64,000 nt of DNA from Cristatella mucedo (taxonomy: Eukaryota; Bryozoa; Phylactolaemata; Cristatellidae): NCBI GenBank assembly GCA_009760855.2, contig WPIO01000002.1:1457501-1521500 (forward strand), read 5' to 3'. The translations under genes were made by a program, and so were the position numbers. Below are positions 46,144 to 57,611 of the stretch, piece by piece. The notes under the pieces are model-generated. The model ran no database searches. It saw only the letters and a program-made list of their open reading frames with translations, and had not been told where the DNA came from. The stretch's first letter is position 1, and each line of letters starts with the position of its first letter.

Positions 46144-46424
46144 CGACGAAAAGAACTTTGCTCAGATCTTCGCTTTCTGAAGCAAAAAACAGGATGTCCT
46201 TGGACGCCATGCCTAGCATAGAAGCAAAAATTTTGACTTGCGTAATGGTCAACCTTCTGTTTCTCGACAGCTGTCGCAAGTTGTCAAATAACCTTCGATA
46301 GTAAATGCCTAGGCGGACTCCCAACCATAAGCAATTCGCCCTCGGCCTGTCTTGGTCCAGTGCCATCCTTTTTAAAGAGTCAATGATTTTCTTAAGACGA
46401 AGCAGCTTTCGAACAATGAGATAC
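46144..46424 (-). CDS. Large gene exon, conserved-looking helical domain
   Basis: 281 bp, phase 2 to 1, acceptor ttttttatttgaag, donor GTCG|GTAAGT. It encodes YLIVRKLLRLKKIIDSLKRM, then ANCLWLGVRLGIYYRRLFDN, LRQLSRNRRLTITQVKIFAS and MLGMASKDILFFASESEDL. It is the best-ordered part of the protein: several amphipathic helices with regular Leu/Ile spacing and basic faces, and a Ser/Glu end. It is probably a compact helical protein-interaction domain. I could not match it to a named fold. Confidence 0.75.
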
Positions 46425-46448
46425 CTTCAAATAAAAAATCACACAAGT

Positions 46449-46476
46449 TATATATATATATATATATATATATATA
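46449..46476. repeat. TA microsatellite just upstream of an exon acceptor
   Basis: About 14 TA units. On the minus strand the tract ends 25 bases before the acceptor of exon 46144-46424, where the branch point and pyrimidine tract should be. Confidence 0.92.
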
Positions 46477-46639
46477 AGACTGACCCGAATAATAATACAA
46501 GAATAATAATAGTATTAAGCCGTGTGTGGCTCGGTAAGACAACTTAATCTCCATTCAAGAGCGATGTAAATCACGGTAGGAGAAACAATATTTAATGTTT
46601 AACTCCGAAAGGCTTCTCTTAAATCTTCATTAAATATAA

Positions 46640-46795
46640 TAAAAATATAATTCATTTATATAGCACACTAAGAGAACATAATCTCTATTCAGGTGCTTCA
46701 CATGTGCCAGGGGGCGCGAACTAACGACCTCGGTTATCAAATACATTCACTTTTACCCTCATCGAGGTGAGCTACTTAACCATAGACCAGCGCAT
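46640..46795 (-). mobile_element. SINE group A: tRNA-like head with a LINE-A-like tail
   Basis: The minus strand reads ctggtctatggttaagtagc (head), a ccgaggtcgttagttcgcgc B-box region, then gaagcacctgaatagagatt, atgttctcttagtgtgct and atataaatgaatta. Structure and tail match the copy at 14490-14640, including the LINE A hairpin. Confidence 0.78.
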
Positions 46796-47271
46796 GAGCC
46801 TCCTCACACGCTAAATAGTTTACCTTCTTCTAGCAAAAATGTCTTCTGAACGTATACTTTGACCCAGCACGCAAAATTCCAGTCTTGTAAAACTGGTTAT
46901 CTCCCATTTTGGGAGAGTCTGAATCTCCTAAAAAGCACCCCCACCCCATGTAGCAAAGCTGATCAGCTCAAACAATGGTAGACTTCGGCTTCGAGGTAGC
47001 TGCATCGCTTGGACTCTCTCAGCTCACTACCGTGGCAAAAATCTTCTACAAGTCTCAAATTCTTTCCTTTTCAAACCTTTAGCCAGTTTATCCCATTGCT
47101 CCTCTCCCGCCAGGTAACGGAGCTCCACCTACCCGATAATGATTCATGAACTAAGCCATCGACCGTTCATCGAGTCGTTTGCCTGACCCTGAACGAGCCA
47201 TACAGGAAGTGATTCTGAAATTTCCACGCCAGGAAAAAGCATGCATGACGTCATGCCACACTCACGGATAT

Positions 47272-47811
47272 TTATAAAACACTAAAAGAAAATATAGATT
47301 TCAGTTCCCCAGAGAAATTACCACAGCTTGCACTGCATGCAAAAGGCACAAACTCAACAGCTGCAAGCCCTAGCAATGTACAGCTGTAATGTGAGCGTGT
47401 ATCTTGCTCAATAGCAAACACCTTTAGGAACACGTGCACAAAATTACTCAAGAACTTAATTCTCATCTGGTCAGCACACATTAATCGGTCACACAAATCT
47501 CGTCTGCACACATCTGCACCCAGATTCGCTAGCGTCTCAGCTTTTCCCAAGCGAAAAGAACGCTGCGCTCCGATTCGCTTGCGTCGGAGTGATCTGCCTA
47601 GTAAAGGCGTGCAAAGCAGGCGGCTGCACTGCCATTGGCTAGGGTGGGAAATAGATGGCCGAGCAATCGCCACACTGCCAACCGGTTCTTTTGCAAATGC
47701 AACGAGGCTACGTCGCAGTCGAGCCGAGCAAAAATCCTTTTTTTGCACAGTTGTATTCCCACACAGAATGAATTCGCAATCAGAAATTAATTCGCAACCT
47801 TGAATTGGCAT
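47272..47811 (-). other. Long open frame (179 codons) in an intron, unassigned
   Basis: It is open from 47811 to a TAA near 47274, with no known motif and with Cys, Arg, Ser and Leu abundant. It lies between exons 52152 and 46424, which already join in phase. I found no splice pair in phase 2 to 2 that would add it. It may be by chance, a pseudogene or an unrecognised repeat ORF. Confidence 0.3.
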
Positions 47812-47999
47812 TAAACACTTTCGACCAGGTTATAGCTTCAGCGGATGCTGAATGTTTCCCTGCCTGACTCTCAACCACCAGTATATATTCCAGGTCACCA
47901 AAGGTTATCTGAGCATCTAGTATATTCAAAACACCTGCTTCGGCCTCTGTGGCTCGCTGCACCATGACTTCTTTGACTTTCTAAACATTCAGAGCCATA

Positions 48000-48115
48000 A
48001 TAACAATAATAGTGGTACATTTGCATACACCGCCCTCAGACAAAACAGTCTCTTTCTAGCCACTATACAAATGCTTTAAAGGAAGCATGAGCAAATGGTC
48101 GTACCAGGTCACTTG
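48000..48115 (-). mobile_element. LINE A 3' end fragment, minus strand
   Basis: Tail ataataacaataat, then ccgccctcagacaaaaca, gtctctttctagccac and gctttaaaggaagcatgagc, matching the reverse complement of the family A end. Confidence 0.72.
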
Positions 48116-49277
48116 ACTGCATTCACTGGCAGGGCCCAAGCTGTCAATATCTGGATCGCCGGCATTTCTCCTGTAGTTGCTTCGTCACCGCCTCACGTGA
48201 AACAGCAGGACTGCTCACCGCATTAGCAGATATAATTTATAGACATGCAGTCTTTTTGTTGACAACAGATACGATTCCTGCATTAATGTTTGACATAGTA
48301 CACAGTGAAATGTCGAATATGTTCAAGCATTGTGATGATCAGTTCTGCAATATGACACTCAGAGGTAACAACCCTCGCCATTTGAATAGCCACCATCAGC
48401 AGGCCCGACTCCCGAACAGCGATCAACTTGGCCTTTGACACCGTGCAAGTGTTCCCTTGTGACTACTCCTGGCTACCACTTCTGGTCGCTTCTGGCTACC
48501 ACTTCAAGTCGCATTCACCAGTTTCTCCGCGCGCCCAGCTTTCATTTTATCAGCGAGTTGCAGCCATGCTTGACCTCTTTTGACTGGCTAACGCTGTCAC
48601 CGAACCTGTCGAGACATCAAGTAATCATCATTGATGACCTTCGACACGCATGGATACTCATTGAAAGTGTTTCTTTTTTTAGAAACACGGGCAAATGATA
48701 GATAGAGGAGCGGCAGACATTCTTGTGGATAGTGCTTTCGGACATTGTGACGCAGCGACACTTGAGCCTCCGCTCTAAGTCAAGTAGCCAAATCAGGGAA
48801 GTCACCACCAACCAAAAATTGCTCGCACAGCATAACTGTCTGCCTCAAAATCAAAAGCTGAAAGTATAGCCATGCCCATTATCTGTCGCAGTCCACAGTT
48901 ACGCCACGTCTCCAATTGCACGATCGGAAATGTCACTGGACACTCTGCACCAAACTGTTAAACGACATTAAACCTGTCCATATGATCAAGATAGCTTAGC
49001 AAAGTTGCTCCGCGCTGACAAAAACATAGGAAGACTGCTTCGACACAGGCGCATTGCACCGACACTCTCAGCGCACCCCCAAAGCACCGCCACACACCAG
49101 GTATTTAATCGAACCAAACCCTCCAACTACTGGCCCATCTCCCACCTGGCCATAAAACTTCTCCCTCTCCCTGGTGAATCCTGGCCACCAACCTCACATC
49201 ACAATATTCACCTAGCCGTAAGCAACTTGTGAAAAAGTGAAAGGGGAACTTTCAGACCAGGCACAACCATGTACGAC
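48116..49277. other. Intron segment; possible old LINE coding remnant
   Basis: A plus-strand stretch near 49105-49160 reads PSNYWPISHLAIKL, resembling the Pro-Ser-Asn-Tyr-Arg-Pro-Ile-Ser block at the start of LINE reverse transcriptases. The rest is unassigned. Confidence 0.35.
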
Positions 49278-50865
49278 CCGAAGCCATAATAATGATAATA
49301 ATAATAATGAACTTGATAAAGTGCACTCAGATAACAATCTCTTTCTAGGCACTTTACATTTGCTGCATAGGAAACACGGTCAAATGGTAAGTGGTATCAT
49401 GCTTGATGAAAAAAAACATGAATAACGTGGTAAGGGGTGACATGCATAGGGTCAGCATGCAAGTGTAGTTACTGGCAGCATGCACATTGTCAGCACGCAT
49501 AAGCACATAAAGAACGACTCACGGGACCTACTAAATGCTGTCCTAAATCGGTGCGTTCTTAAGTTCTTTTTTAATTTGGTCAAGTCAGGGGTTGTCGTAA
49601 CACAAGTCGAGAGTTCCAGGCTTTGGAAGCATACGAACTAAACGCACGATCTCTAAAGGATTTGAGGTTTGTACGATGTATAGATAAACAGATTCAGAAA
49701 AGCGGGTGGTACGATGCTTGGCCTGGTGAGGAGGTAGATCTGAGAGATAGGCTGGAGCCAAAGAATTAAGGTACCTAAAAGTGAGCGACAAAACCTTGAA
49801 GTCGATCCGCTGCTTGACTGGGGGCCAGTGCAGGTCGGCGAGAAGTGGTGTAATGTGGCAACTGCGACGCTCACGACAGACAAGCCTAGCTGCGGGGTTT
49901 TGCACCAGCTGTAATCGCCTGACTGCACATGCCGGTAGGCCAGCAAGCAGTGAGTTACAGAACTCAAGAATGGATGTCATAAATGCATAGATCAACTTAG
50001 ACGTGGTATCCTTATCTAGACAAGCCCGAATTTTAGCAATGTTGTGTATCTGAAAGTAGGCAGACTTGATTATGGAGCGCATGTGGCCGTCTAATGAGAG
50101 GTCACATTGGAACACGACACCTAGATTTCGAGCTGATTCAACAGGATATGTGTTGGCGGAGCCGATTTTGAGCGTCAGACTTTCCAATTTCTGAATCACA
50201 CTCTGTTTGCCCATAACTAGTAAGTTAGTTTTTATCATCATTCAATTTAAAAATTTGCTGCCATCCATGCGCGGATGTCATTAATACATGCAGCAAGAGA
50301 GTTGAGAGGATTCAAGGTGCTCGAAGGGTGGGAGGGATCAAAGCAAAGGTACAACTGAGTGTCATCCGCATAGAAGTGAAAGCCTAGATTGTGCTTGGCA
50401 ATCACATCGGAAAGAGGAAGAGTATAAACCGTGAAAAGAACCGGACCTAGCACGGAGCCCTGAGGTACCCCATATTTCAGAGGTACCTCGGATGATCTTT
50501 GTCCATTCACGTCAATACTCTGGAGTCTCCCACTGAGATAGGACCTGAACCACTGCAGAGCAGTGCCAGCGATGCCCAGGCGAGATGGAGGCGCTCAAGA
50601 AGGACTTGGGGATCAATTATATCAAAAGCTGCCAAAGATTGAGCAACAAGCAGAGATACTCTGCCAATGTCTGCATTCCTAAGTAAGTCGTTGATAAACC
50701 TGAAGCAATGCTGACTCTTTGGACTGGTTATCTCTAAAGCCAGACTGGAACTTACTAGTAAGGTTTGAAGTTTCAACGTATGAGTTCAGATGATCTGCCA
50801 CGACTCGTTCCAGTGTCTTTTATAAGAATGATATAAGGGAAGCTACAGCCAAAAGCCCTCTATAA
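49278..50865 (-). mobile_element. LINE family A, best preserved reverse-transcriptase domain
   Basis: Read on the minus strand from 50865: ASLISFL-KTLERVVADHLNS, an AAFDIIDPQVLLERL motif A, NGQRSSEVPLKYGVPQGSVL, GPVLFTVYTLPLSDVIAKHN, then LGFHFYADDTQLYLCFDP with an intact YADD catalytic core. It continues through AANFLN, SARNLGVVFQCDLSLDGH, RLVCRERRSCHITPLLADL and LAPAYLSDLPPHQAKHRTTR. The 218-codon frame at 49585-50241 is uninterrupted. The 3' end at 49278-49400 has the hairpin and ATT tail. Scattered stops and frameshifts and a missing endonuclease mean it is not active by itself. Confidence 0.92.
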
Positions 50866-52151
50866 GCGTTATCTAAAAAGAGAACGGTGCCTCCCGTATA
50901 GGCGGCCTATATCCGGGCCTGAACGTTCGAGTTTCCGGCGAGCATGGCCCAACCAAGTTAGCAGCCTCCCCGCATTGAGAATAGCTTGGAAGCCGACGGA
51001 GTAGTACTGCTAGAGCCGCTGCTAGACGGAGTGCTGCTAGAGAGGCTCTTGAGCTTTTCTCTAATATTGCTGTCCTCCATTTTAATCGAATTTGAAGCTT
51101 CGAGCTAATAAGTGAAGCCCTGAAGAGATTCAGTTTTCTTAAGGGTTGTATAATAATGTATGTATAATGCCTTGTTATTATATTAATATTATCAACCCCA
51201 ATAAAAAAGGCTATTATCGCTCGTTAGCCTGTGAGTTCATCACAGTCACAGACGTCATGATTACATTATGTCCGATGAGATATTTGTAGCACTACTGCGA
51301 CGGTACAGCAAAAATGACTGTCGTGTCAAAAGAGGGTGTATGACAATCTTTTCGTTTGCAAAAGTAGCTGCAACGTACAATCTTATAGCTGAAATTGAGC
51401 GTGCCTTGCTGCGCCTGCTTTGGTAAGCGATGGACATTCAAAAATAGAATATGTCGACATTCCTCGCAGAGAGGGACTAACTTAATAGTTAATATAAATT
51501 TAAAGATGGCCAGCACGTTCGTTGTATACAGGCAACTCAATGATGATTCACTATCCGGCCCAGGTAAATACGTTTTATAAATTAGATTTATGCTTGTTTA
51601 AAAAAACTTGGTTATAATGTTTTTTTCATTTTTAAGAGATTTTGCCTTAGAAACTAACAATAAGCTTAGCTACTAGCGAACGGGCTCATCATCTAGGTGA
51701 GAATACTCAAGCTAGCCATCTAAAGCATAGCTGAAGTTTCCGGTTATTTTTTTTCACGGTGCTTGTTTCCATATCAAACCTATGGTTTCCACCCACAATT
51801 GTGGACGGTTTAGTTTTCAGTGCAATGAAGCGTACCAATCATTTTCAAATATGCTTTCTCTACCTGCCTATTCGGTACTGACCAAAAAGTTATGCGAAAA
51901 AAAGAAGTAAGCTGCAAAGCTTAATTAGGACAGTAGAACCGTTAAGTTCTTCTCTTTTTATTTTCGAGGCTTCCATCGCTTGTATGAGCTATCTATAATT
52001 GTTCTACGTTTTGGATTGGTAACCTATTCTTCATGTGTCTTTCTGTTGACGGGTAACTGCAGACGGTGCATGAAAAGCTGGCTGCGGAGGCAATAATACG
52101 GTTGACTTGCTCAAACTGAAATACTTTTGCCGTGAAATTAGAGCAGCTTAC
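50866..52151. other. Intron of the large gene with a worn LINE tail
   Basis: At about 51085-51200 the plus strand has gtgaagccctgaagagattc, agttttcttaagggttgta and an ATTAT-type end, a diverged family A tail. ORFs at 51292-51580 on both strands have no motif. Confidence 0.45.
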
Positions 52152-52542
52152 CTGGACGTAGTCTTTGCGCACACTTTTTCGGCCATCTCCGTGTCTTCCG
52201 CTTGGACGCCGTCATCGAGAGTGCTTATTTTGCTAAACAGTGTGAGTAAACTCTTTCGCTCTAAAGGTGGCGGCGCCCCTGCAGCATCGCGGGCTTCCTC
52301 CAAGGCCGTCGTGAAGGTCGAAGCGGTCGCTTCGCCGTGTCGGACTAAGCTCAGGCTCTGGTCTTTGGATGGCACGCGAGATCGGGACAGGCGTCGAGGC
52401 GAGCCAGTCTGCTCGACATTTGAAGTGCCGGAGCGAACTGTGTCGGCCACATCAGACGTGTAGTTTTGGCTCTGAGCGGGCACGTAGCGGGTGCCGGTCT
52501 CTTCAATCAATCGTTTATCGGCAGTCAGCAGTCGGCGGCAGC
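52152..52542 (-). CDS. Large gene exon, Ser/Arg-rich then helical
   Basis: 391 bp, phase 1 to 2, acceptor agcgactgtag, donor TCCAG|GTAAGC. It encodes CRRLLTADKRLIEETGTRY, a Ser-rich region with RRLSRSRVPSKDQSLSL (basophilic kinase-like sites) and FTTALEEARDAAGAPPPLER, ending KSLLTLFSKISTLDDGVQ and EKVCAKT. The last block joins directly into the helical domain of the next exon. Larger ORFs on the plus strand (52369-52892) are compositional shadows. Confidence 0.7.
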
Positions 52543-54279
52543 CTACAGTCGCTGAGAGCGAGCCGCCCCAAAAAGCGAGCGAAGGCTGCGAGGAAAGGAG
52601 CGAGCGTGAAGGCTTCGAGGAAGGCTGCTTCGACGGCGCCCACGCCGCTTACCACTTGGGGCAGCCACTTGGCCGTGCGGTCCCGCCGCAGGCACCGCTT
52701 CGGCTTCGCCTGAGCGGCGCGGAACAGTCCGAGCAGGATTCGGCCGCCGCCGCCGCGCTTTCCATCGGTCCAGTTTGGACTTTAAGCTCCGCTCCAGCGC
52801 CTTCGGTGCCTCACTCGGCGTCCCGGCCGGTCCTTCGGAGTGTGGAGCCAATGAGGAGCTGCCTTTTGGTGTACTCTCTGAATCGCCAGTGAAGATTGGT
52901 AATTCCGGTACTACGTCATCTGTACGATTAAGCGACGGCTGGTTTTAAACGATCTGTTGGCCTTAGCGATTCTAAATTGCATTGCTTCTCGAAATAAATT
53001 TATTGTATTGAGGTAGAGATCATGTTAAGGTGATTGTCAGTATCGGGAGGTATTTCAGGGGTCACTATATTCACAGCGAAGCACTTTTGTGAGCAAGCTT
53101 GCAGATAAGAGTTGCGCCTGCACGAAGGAATGTGTGACCAGTCGGTCAATACGATAGGTAGGAATGCTTCACAGTTCGGTGCCAATTTTCAAAGTTCAGT
53201 TTACGGGACTCGCGGGCTGTGGATGTCACAAATTAAACAGTGTGTGGAAAAACATATAAATATCTGAGCATGAAGAATATCGAGACGTTGGATTTAGTAA
53301 CTGGCACATGTTTTCCTTAACTAATTCCTTGTTATTATTCCATACGAGGAAATTTGATGACAACCTGAAACTGGTATTGGGAGGATACCCACATTGCACT
53401 AATGGCAAGCGACTAGCGTCATCCAGTTAATCAAAAGTGGTGGCAGTGGAGAATAACCCCGCCCTCCCTCCCCCTGCTGACTTCGGCCTGGACAGCATAG
53501 GTGCAAGAGCAGTGTTTGAGCTTCGACGGCCAACGAGAGACTCGAAAAGCATGCCACTTTGGAAGCAACCGGCTTTGGAAACGACTCTTGTAAGCGAATG
53601 AGATCTCCCGGCTACGATCGTACTTTCGCCCGTTCTGTTGGCGAACGAGCAACCGCTCGTACTGGCTGTCGTTTCGTTGCAAAACCCACCTCGCCGTGGC
53701 CTCCTTTGCACGGTTTGATCTGATGGAGAAGCTTCTCATTCTCGATTCCGCCTAAGCTGATTTTGCAGCGACCCTGCTTCCTCAACCCGTAACCAGGGGC
53801 AGGCATGTCCCGCAGGCACTGACCTGTATGTAAAGGTCAATGGCCGCAGATAGTTAAGGAGGCTTTCGCCACTAGACTGGAGGATAACCCGGATGCGCGG
53901 TGCACCGAAAAGAAACAGCTCGCTACGCCCGCCCGCTTTTGTCTTCAGAAAGTCAATCAGCACCTGCCAGTGGACTATCGGACTTCCATGAAAGGCTGCC
54001 TTCTAAAGTTGCCAGGTTATGGCTGCCAGATTAAAGGCTGGCGGGTTAAGAGGCTCGCTACTTATGTTTTTTTACAAGAGAGTGGTAGATTGCAGAAGAT
54101 TGCTGCATTGACACAGTCATTTGCCATTAATTACAATGCATTGACCGAGAGCTGGCATTACCAATGGAATTTCCTGGGTGCACCAAAAATAGAGTATACA
54201 CGAACGAGAAATCTAAATGAGAGCGTCACCCAGCGCGTCCAGTCTATTTTTAAAGGACCGTTATAGATTTCTGTATTTC
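52543..54279. other. Intron of the large gene, GC-rich start, unassigned ORFs
   Basis: The 52543-52900 segment is GC-rich. Minus ORFs of 94, 102 and 75 codons at 53427-53963 overlap each other. None shows a motif or acceptable exon phase (1 to 1 needed). Confidence 0.35.
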
Positions 54280-55764
54280 CCAGGCTGTTAGAGTCGATTG
54301 CCGCGAATTGCCCTCGCGTGTACATTCAAGATTGGTTGATAGGATGCGGTTGCACTTTTAGTACAGCACACTGTTCCGCAACAAAAAATGTATTTTCTCC
54401 CACCAGCTTTGTTTTGAATTATAACAGACAATCAGACTGCTGTATTGTCTCGGGCAATTGCCGCCGATTGCCATAGATTGCCCAAGCTTGAACGCGATAA
54501 AGGACAACATGTGCACCCACAGTGAACGTTATGTGGGAGGATAACTACAAATTCAAAGAGCCAATTTCAAGCAAATTTGAACCAGATTGCAGCAGAGACC
54601 GGCCGATTGCCGTCATTTGCCCTTGATTGTGCCTTTGTCGATTGCATAAAAGGATGTAGCTGCACTTTTAATGCAGTGTAATGCAATGCGCAAGAAAAGT
54701 TGGAGCTTCTCTCAGCAACTGTCGGTTCATTTGTAACCGTTATTTATAGATTGGCGTATTTCCCCGGGGCCATTGCCGTCGATTGCCATGCGTTGCCGTC
54801 GATTGAATGTTCACAATGGGTGAAAATTATGCGCGTACACAGGTGCATGTTACGTGGAATGAGAGTTGCAGTTTATTGCAGCCAATTTTGTCAATTTTCC
54901 ACGGATTTCGCCATCGGCCCCTACCATTGCTGTTGATTGTCGTGAATTTCTGACAGTTAACAAAGCACCTTGAAAACTCCACGATTTTACTTTGGACGAA
55001 GCGGAATGTTATATGTAGTGACAATTGAGGCTTCCGAGCTGCCAGTTTCTCTTCAATTTGCTGGGAATCGGGGTATTAGCCCAGGATATTTCTGTCGATC
55101 GCCGTTCATTGCTCGCGATTGTACGTTCGCGATTGGTTGAAAGAATTCGATTGCACTTTCAACATAGTGGGCTGTGACAGGTAAGATATATTTGATCTTG
55201 GCCCAGTCACTTTTCCGTGATTTTCGATGGACCACAATGGATTGCCGTATTTGCCCGTGCCATTGCCGTCGATTGCCATTCATTGCCCAAGATTGAACGG
55301 TCAGAGCTGGTTGAAAGGGTTGGAAGTTTGTGCTCGAGTAGTGAGATGTTACGTGGAATGAGAATTGGAGCTCGGTGCAGCCAATTTCTCGTCAATTTTC
55401 TTCAGATTTCGGTATTGTTCCCTGCCATTGCTGTCAATTGCCGTGCTTTGTTGACAATTAACGTACAAAATAGCTTGAAAGTCTTAAGATTTGACACTTA
55501 GCACAAAAAATTTGATATGCGATTGCAATCGGCACTTTGTACAGCCAATTTAGTGTCGACTTGCCACGGATTGTAGTAGATTGTAGTGGATTGCTGCTTC
55601 GAGCCGAGGCATTGCCGTAGATTGCCATGCATTGCCTGAGATTATGCGAGCGCAACTGCTTAAAGTGATGTGGCTGACTTTAACCAGTGTGCTTTGTAGC
55701 ATGCATTAAAAAAATGGAGCATTGCGAAACCGATTTCAGGGCATTTTGCATCAGATGGCATTAA

Positions 55765-55860
55765 ATCCCTTTGCAGCAAATGTAAAGCGCCTAGAGAGAG
55801 ATTGAGTTCTTTGATGGCGCTTTATCAAGTGCATTATTATTATTATTATTATTATTATTA
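55765..55860 (+). mobile_element. LINE A 3' end fragment inside the satellite
   Basis: ccctttgcagcaaatgtaaa, gcgcctagagagagattg, agttctttgatggcgctt and a long ATT tail. The hairpin is nearly intact, so it is younger than the array. Confidence 0.88.
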
Positions 55861-56943
55861 AATTGAGGTATTGGCCTAGGCGAATGCAGTCAATTGCAGG
55901 GCATTGCTGCCGAATGATCGAGGCAATTCTAGGGAAATTTTGGGATTACACAATAACCAAAAATTACTTGCAATCATTATTAGACCTTAAAGTGTACGTA
56001 TCCTGGTCATTTTTCGGTGGGTTGTGGTACATTGACCTACTGACCCGGGCAATTGCAGTCGATTGCAGTGCATTGCTGCAGAATGGTCAAGAAAATTACA
56101 GTGAAGTTATGCAAGTACACAATAACCGAAGAGTAGAGCAGCGTGCAATCATAGCTAGAGCGTCTAGTGTACGCCTTCTGGTCGCTGCGTGGCGGATTGC
56201 AGCGGATTTCGGCGGATTGAGGTGGATTGCGATATGGGACCGAGTCGTTGCAGTCGATTGCAATTCATTGCATGAGAATGCGTGTATATAATCGAGCAGA
56301 ATTTTGTGGGTTTACTTTGAACTGAGTCTAGTCCTGTATGCAATGTCAATTAGAGCTTCGCGATGGTGACTTGAGGATGGTTTGCAGTGAAATAGATTGG
56401 ATTGCGGTAGTTTTCCAGTTCATTTCAGGCGATTGCCGCCCGTTGCCACAGAGAGACGTTGCATAATTTTTTTTATTTTACGTGGTTGTGCACACAGCAC
56501 GGTGCACTTTAATATGCAATAAAAGCTGGAGCTCGGCGCAATTTATTTCGATTTTTATGCCATCGGTGGATTGAAATGGATTTCGGTATTGGCCCAGGCT
56601 ACTGCAGTCGATTTCAGCGAATTGCACGAGTACGGCCGTGCCAATGCAAGTAAAATTTGTTAATGCAATTGTCGCAGAGTGTGCTGTCATATGCAATCAA
56701 AAAAGAGCTATTCGATCAGGATTTCTTTTCCTTTCGTGATGGAATGCAGTGGATTGCGATGGATTGCTGTGGATTGCGGTATTGGCCTGGGCCACTGCAA
56801 TCTTATTTCAGCGGGCTTCGTGAGAACGCGTGAGCAGAATCGCGCGACATTTTTTTGGTACGTTGTACGTGCAGCGTAGTTTTATATTTCAAACTTTTTG
56901 GAGCTGTGTGCAGCTGATTTTTGGTAAATTTTATGGGAACTAG

Positions 56944-56990
56944 AATTGATTGCGGTGGATTGGGGTGGATTGAGGTGGATTGCGGTACAG
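56944..56990 (+). repeat. Short tandem repeat ggattg(c/g)ggt
   Basis: About four imperfect copies of a gtggattgcg/gtggattggg word at the right edge of the satellite, perhaps its simplest remnant. Confidence 0.65.
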
Positions 56991-57611
56991 GCTTCCAGCG
57001 TCAAAGCTCGTTTGCATAAGTGCGAGTGCTCGCGTCGACATGAAATTTGGGGGACAGATACATTCAAACATGTAATACAAAAGCAGCGAAAAATTTGTGC
57101 TCGGCAACGCTTACATCTGGTTGTTGCTAGCCTAATTAGAGTGGATTGCGGTAATTCGTCGACCCTGCGGCTGGATGCACGACGACTCTGTACGCGACTT
57201 GCGGAAAGGCACTAAAAAGGTCAAGGTTAGTCCCTAGAATTTGCCCGAGCGCTTTTCGGCGCGCTGCTATTGCATACTGCAGGTCTTCTCCCAGCTACTC
57301 CCCACCCACCCACCTTCCCAGTATGTGCATGCGTGCCGCGCACCGTACCCACTCAGTGGGCAGCAAGGTGAGCTGGCTGCTGAACCAGACAGTCTTCTGT
57401 CGCCTACCTCGTCGAGTGTCCATGAAGTAGATTGGCGCGTTGGCTGCGCTTTTACTGATAAATAGTCTCGTTTCTCTTCGTTAATATACCATTGCACTTG
57501 GCATTCGTAGAAGTCGAGAGGGGGCGCTTTGCGTTTGCAGCAAACCAAACAAAATGGCAAACTCGCGAGAGCCCAGTATACGTTTATATCAGCTGTGCAG
57601 ACTGTACATAC

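Larger units (their letters stand above)
54280..57000 (+). repeat. Degenerate tandem satellite, unit about 165 bp, ~15 units
   Basis: A cluster of the word attgc (for example ccattgccgtcgattgccat) recurs at about 54295, 54460, 54605, 54770, 54925, 55095, 55260, 55425, 55610, 55900, 56050, 56248, 56420, 56598 and 56790. Between clusters, tgttacgtggaatgagaatt, ggagctcggtgcagccaatt and gattgcggtattggccc are partly conserved. Spacing is 145-198 bp. Units differ widely, so the array is old. A LINE A tail interrupts it at 55765-55860. It sits wholly inside intron 3 of the large gene. Confidence 0.8.

Noticed and set aside
52369-52892. Plus-strand ORFs of 114 and 133 codons and a minus ORF of 102 codons
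   Set aside because: Overlap exon 52152-52542 and a GC-rich, arginine-coding intron start; frames conflict and no motif is present.
54280-57000. CRISPR-like array of spaced repeats
   Set aside because: Units diverge strongly, there is no exact 25-40 bp repeat, and the context is a eukaryotic intron.
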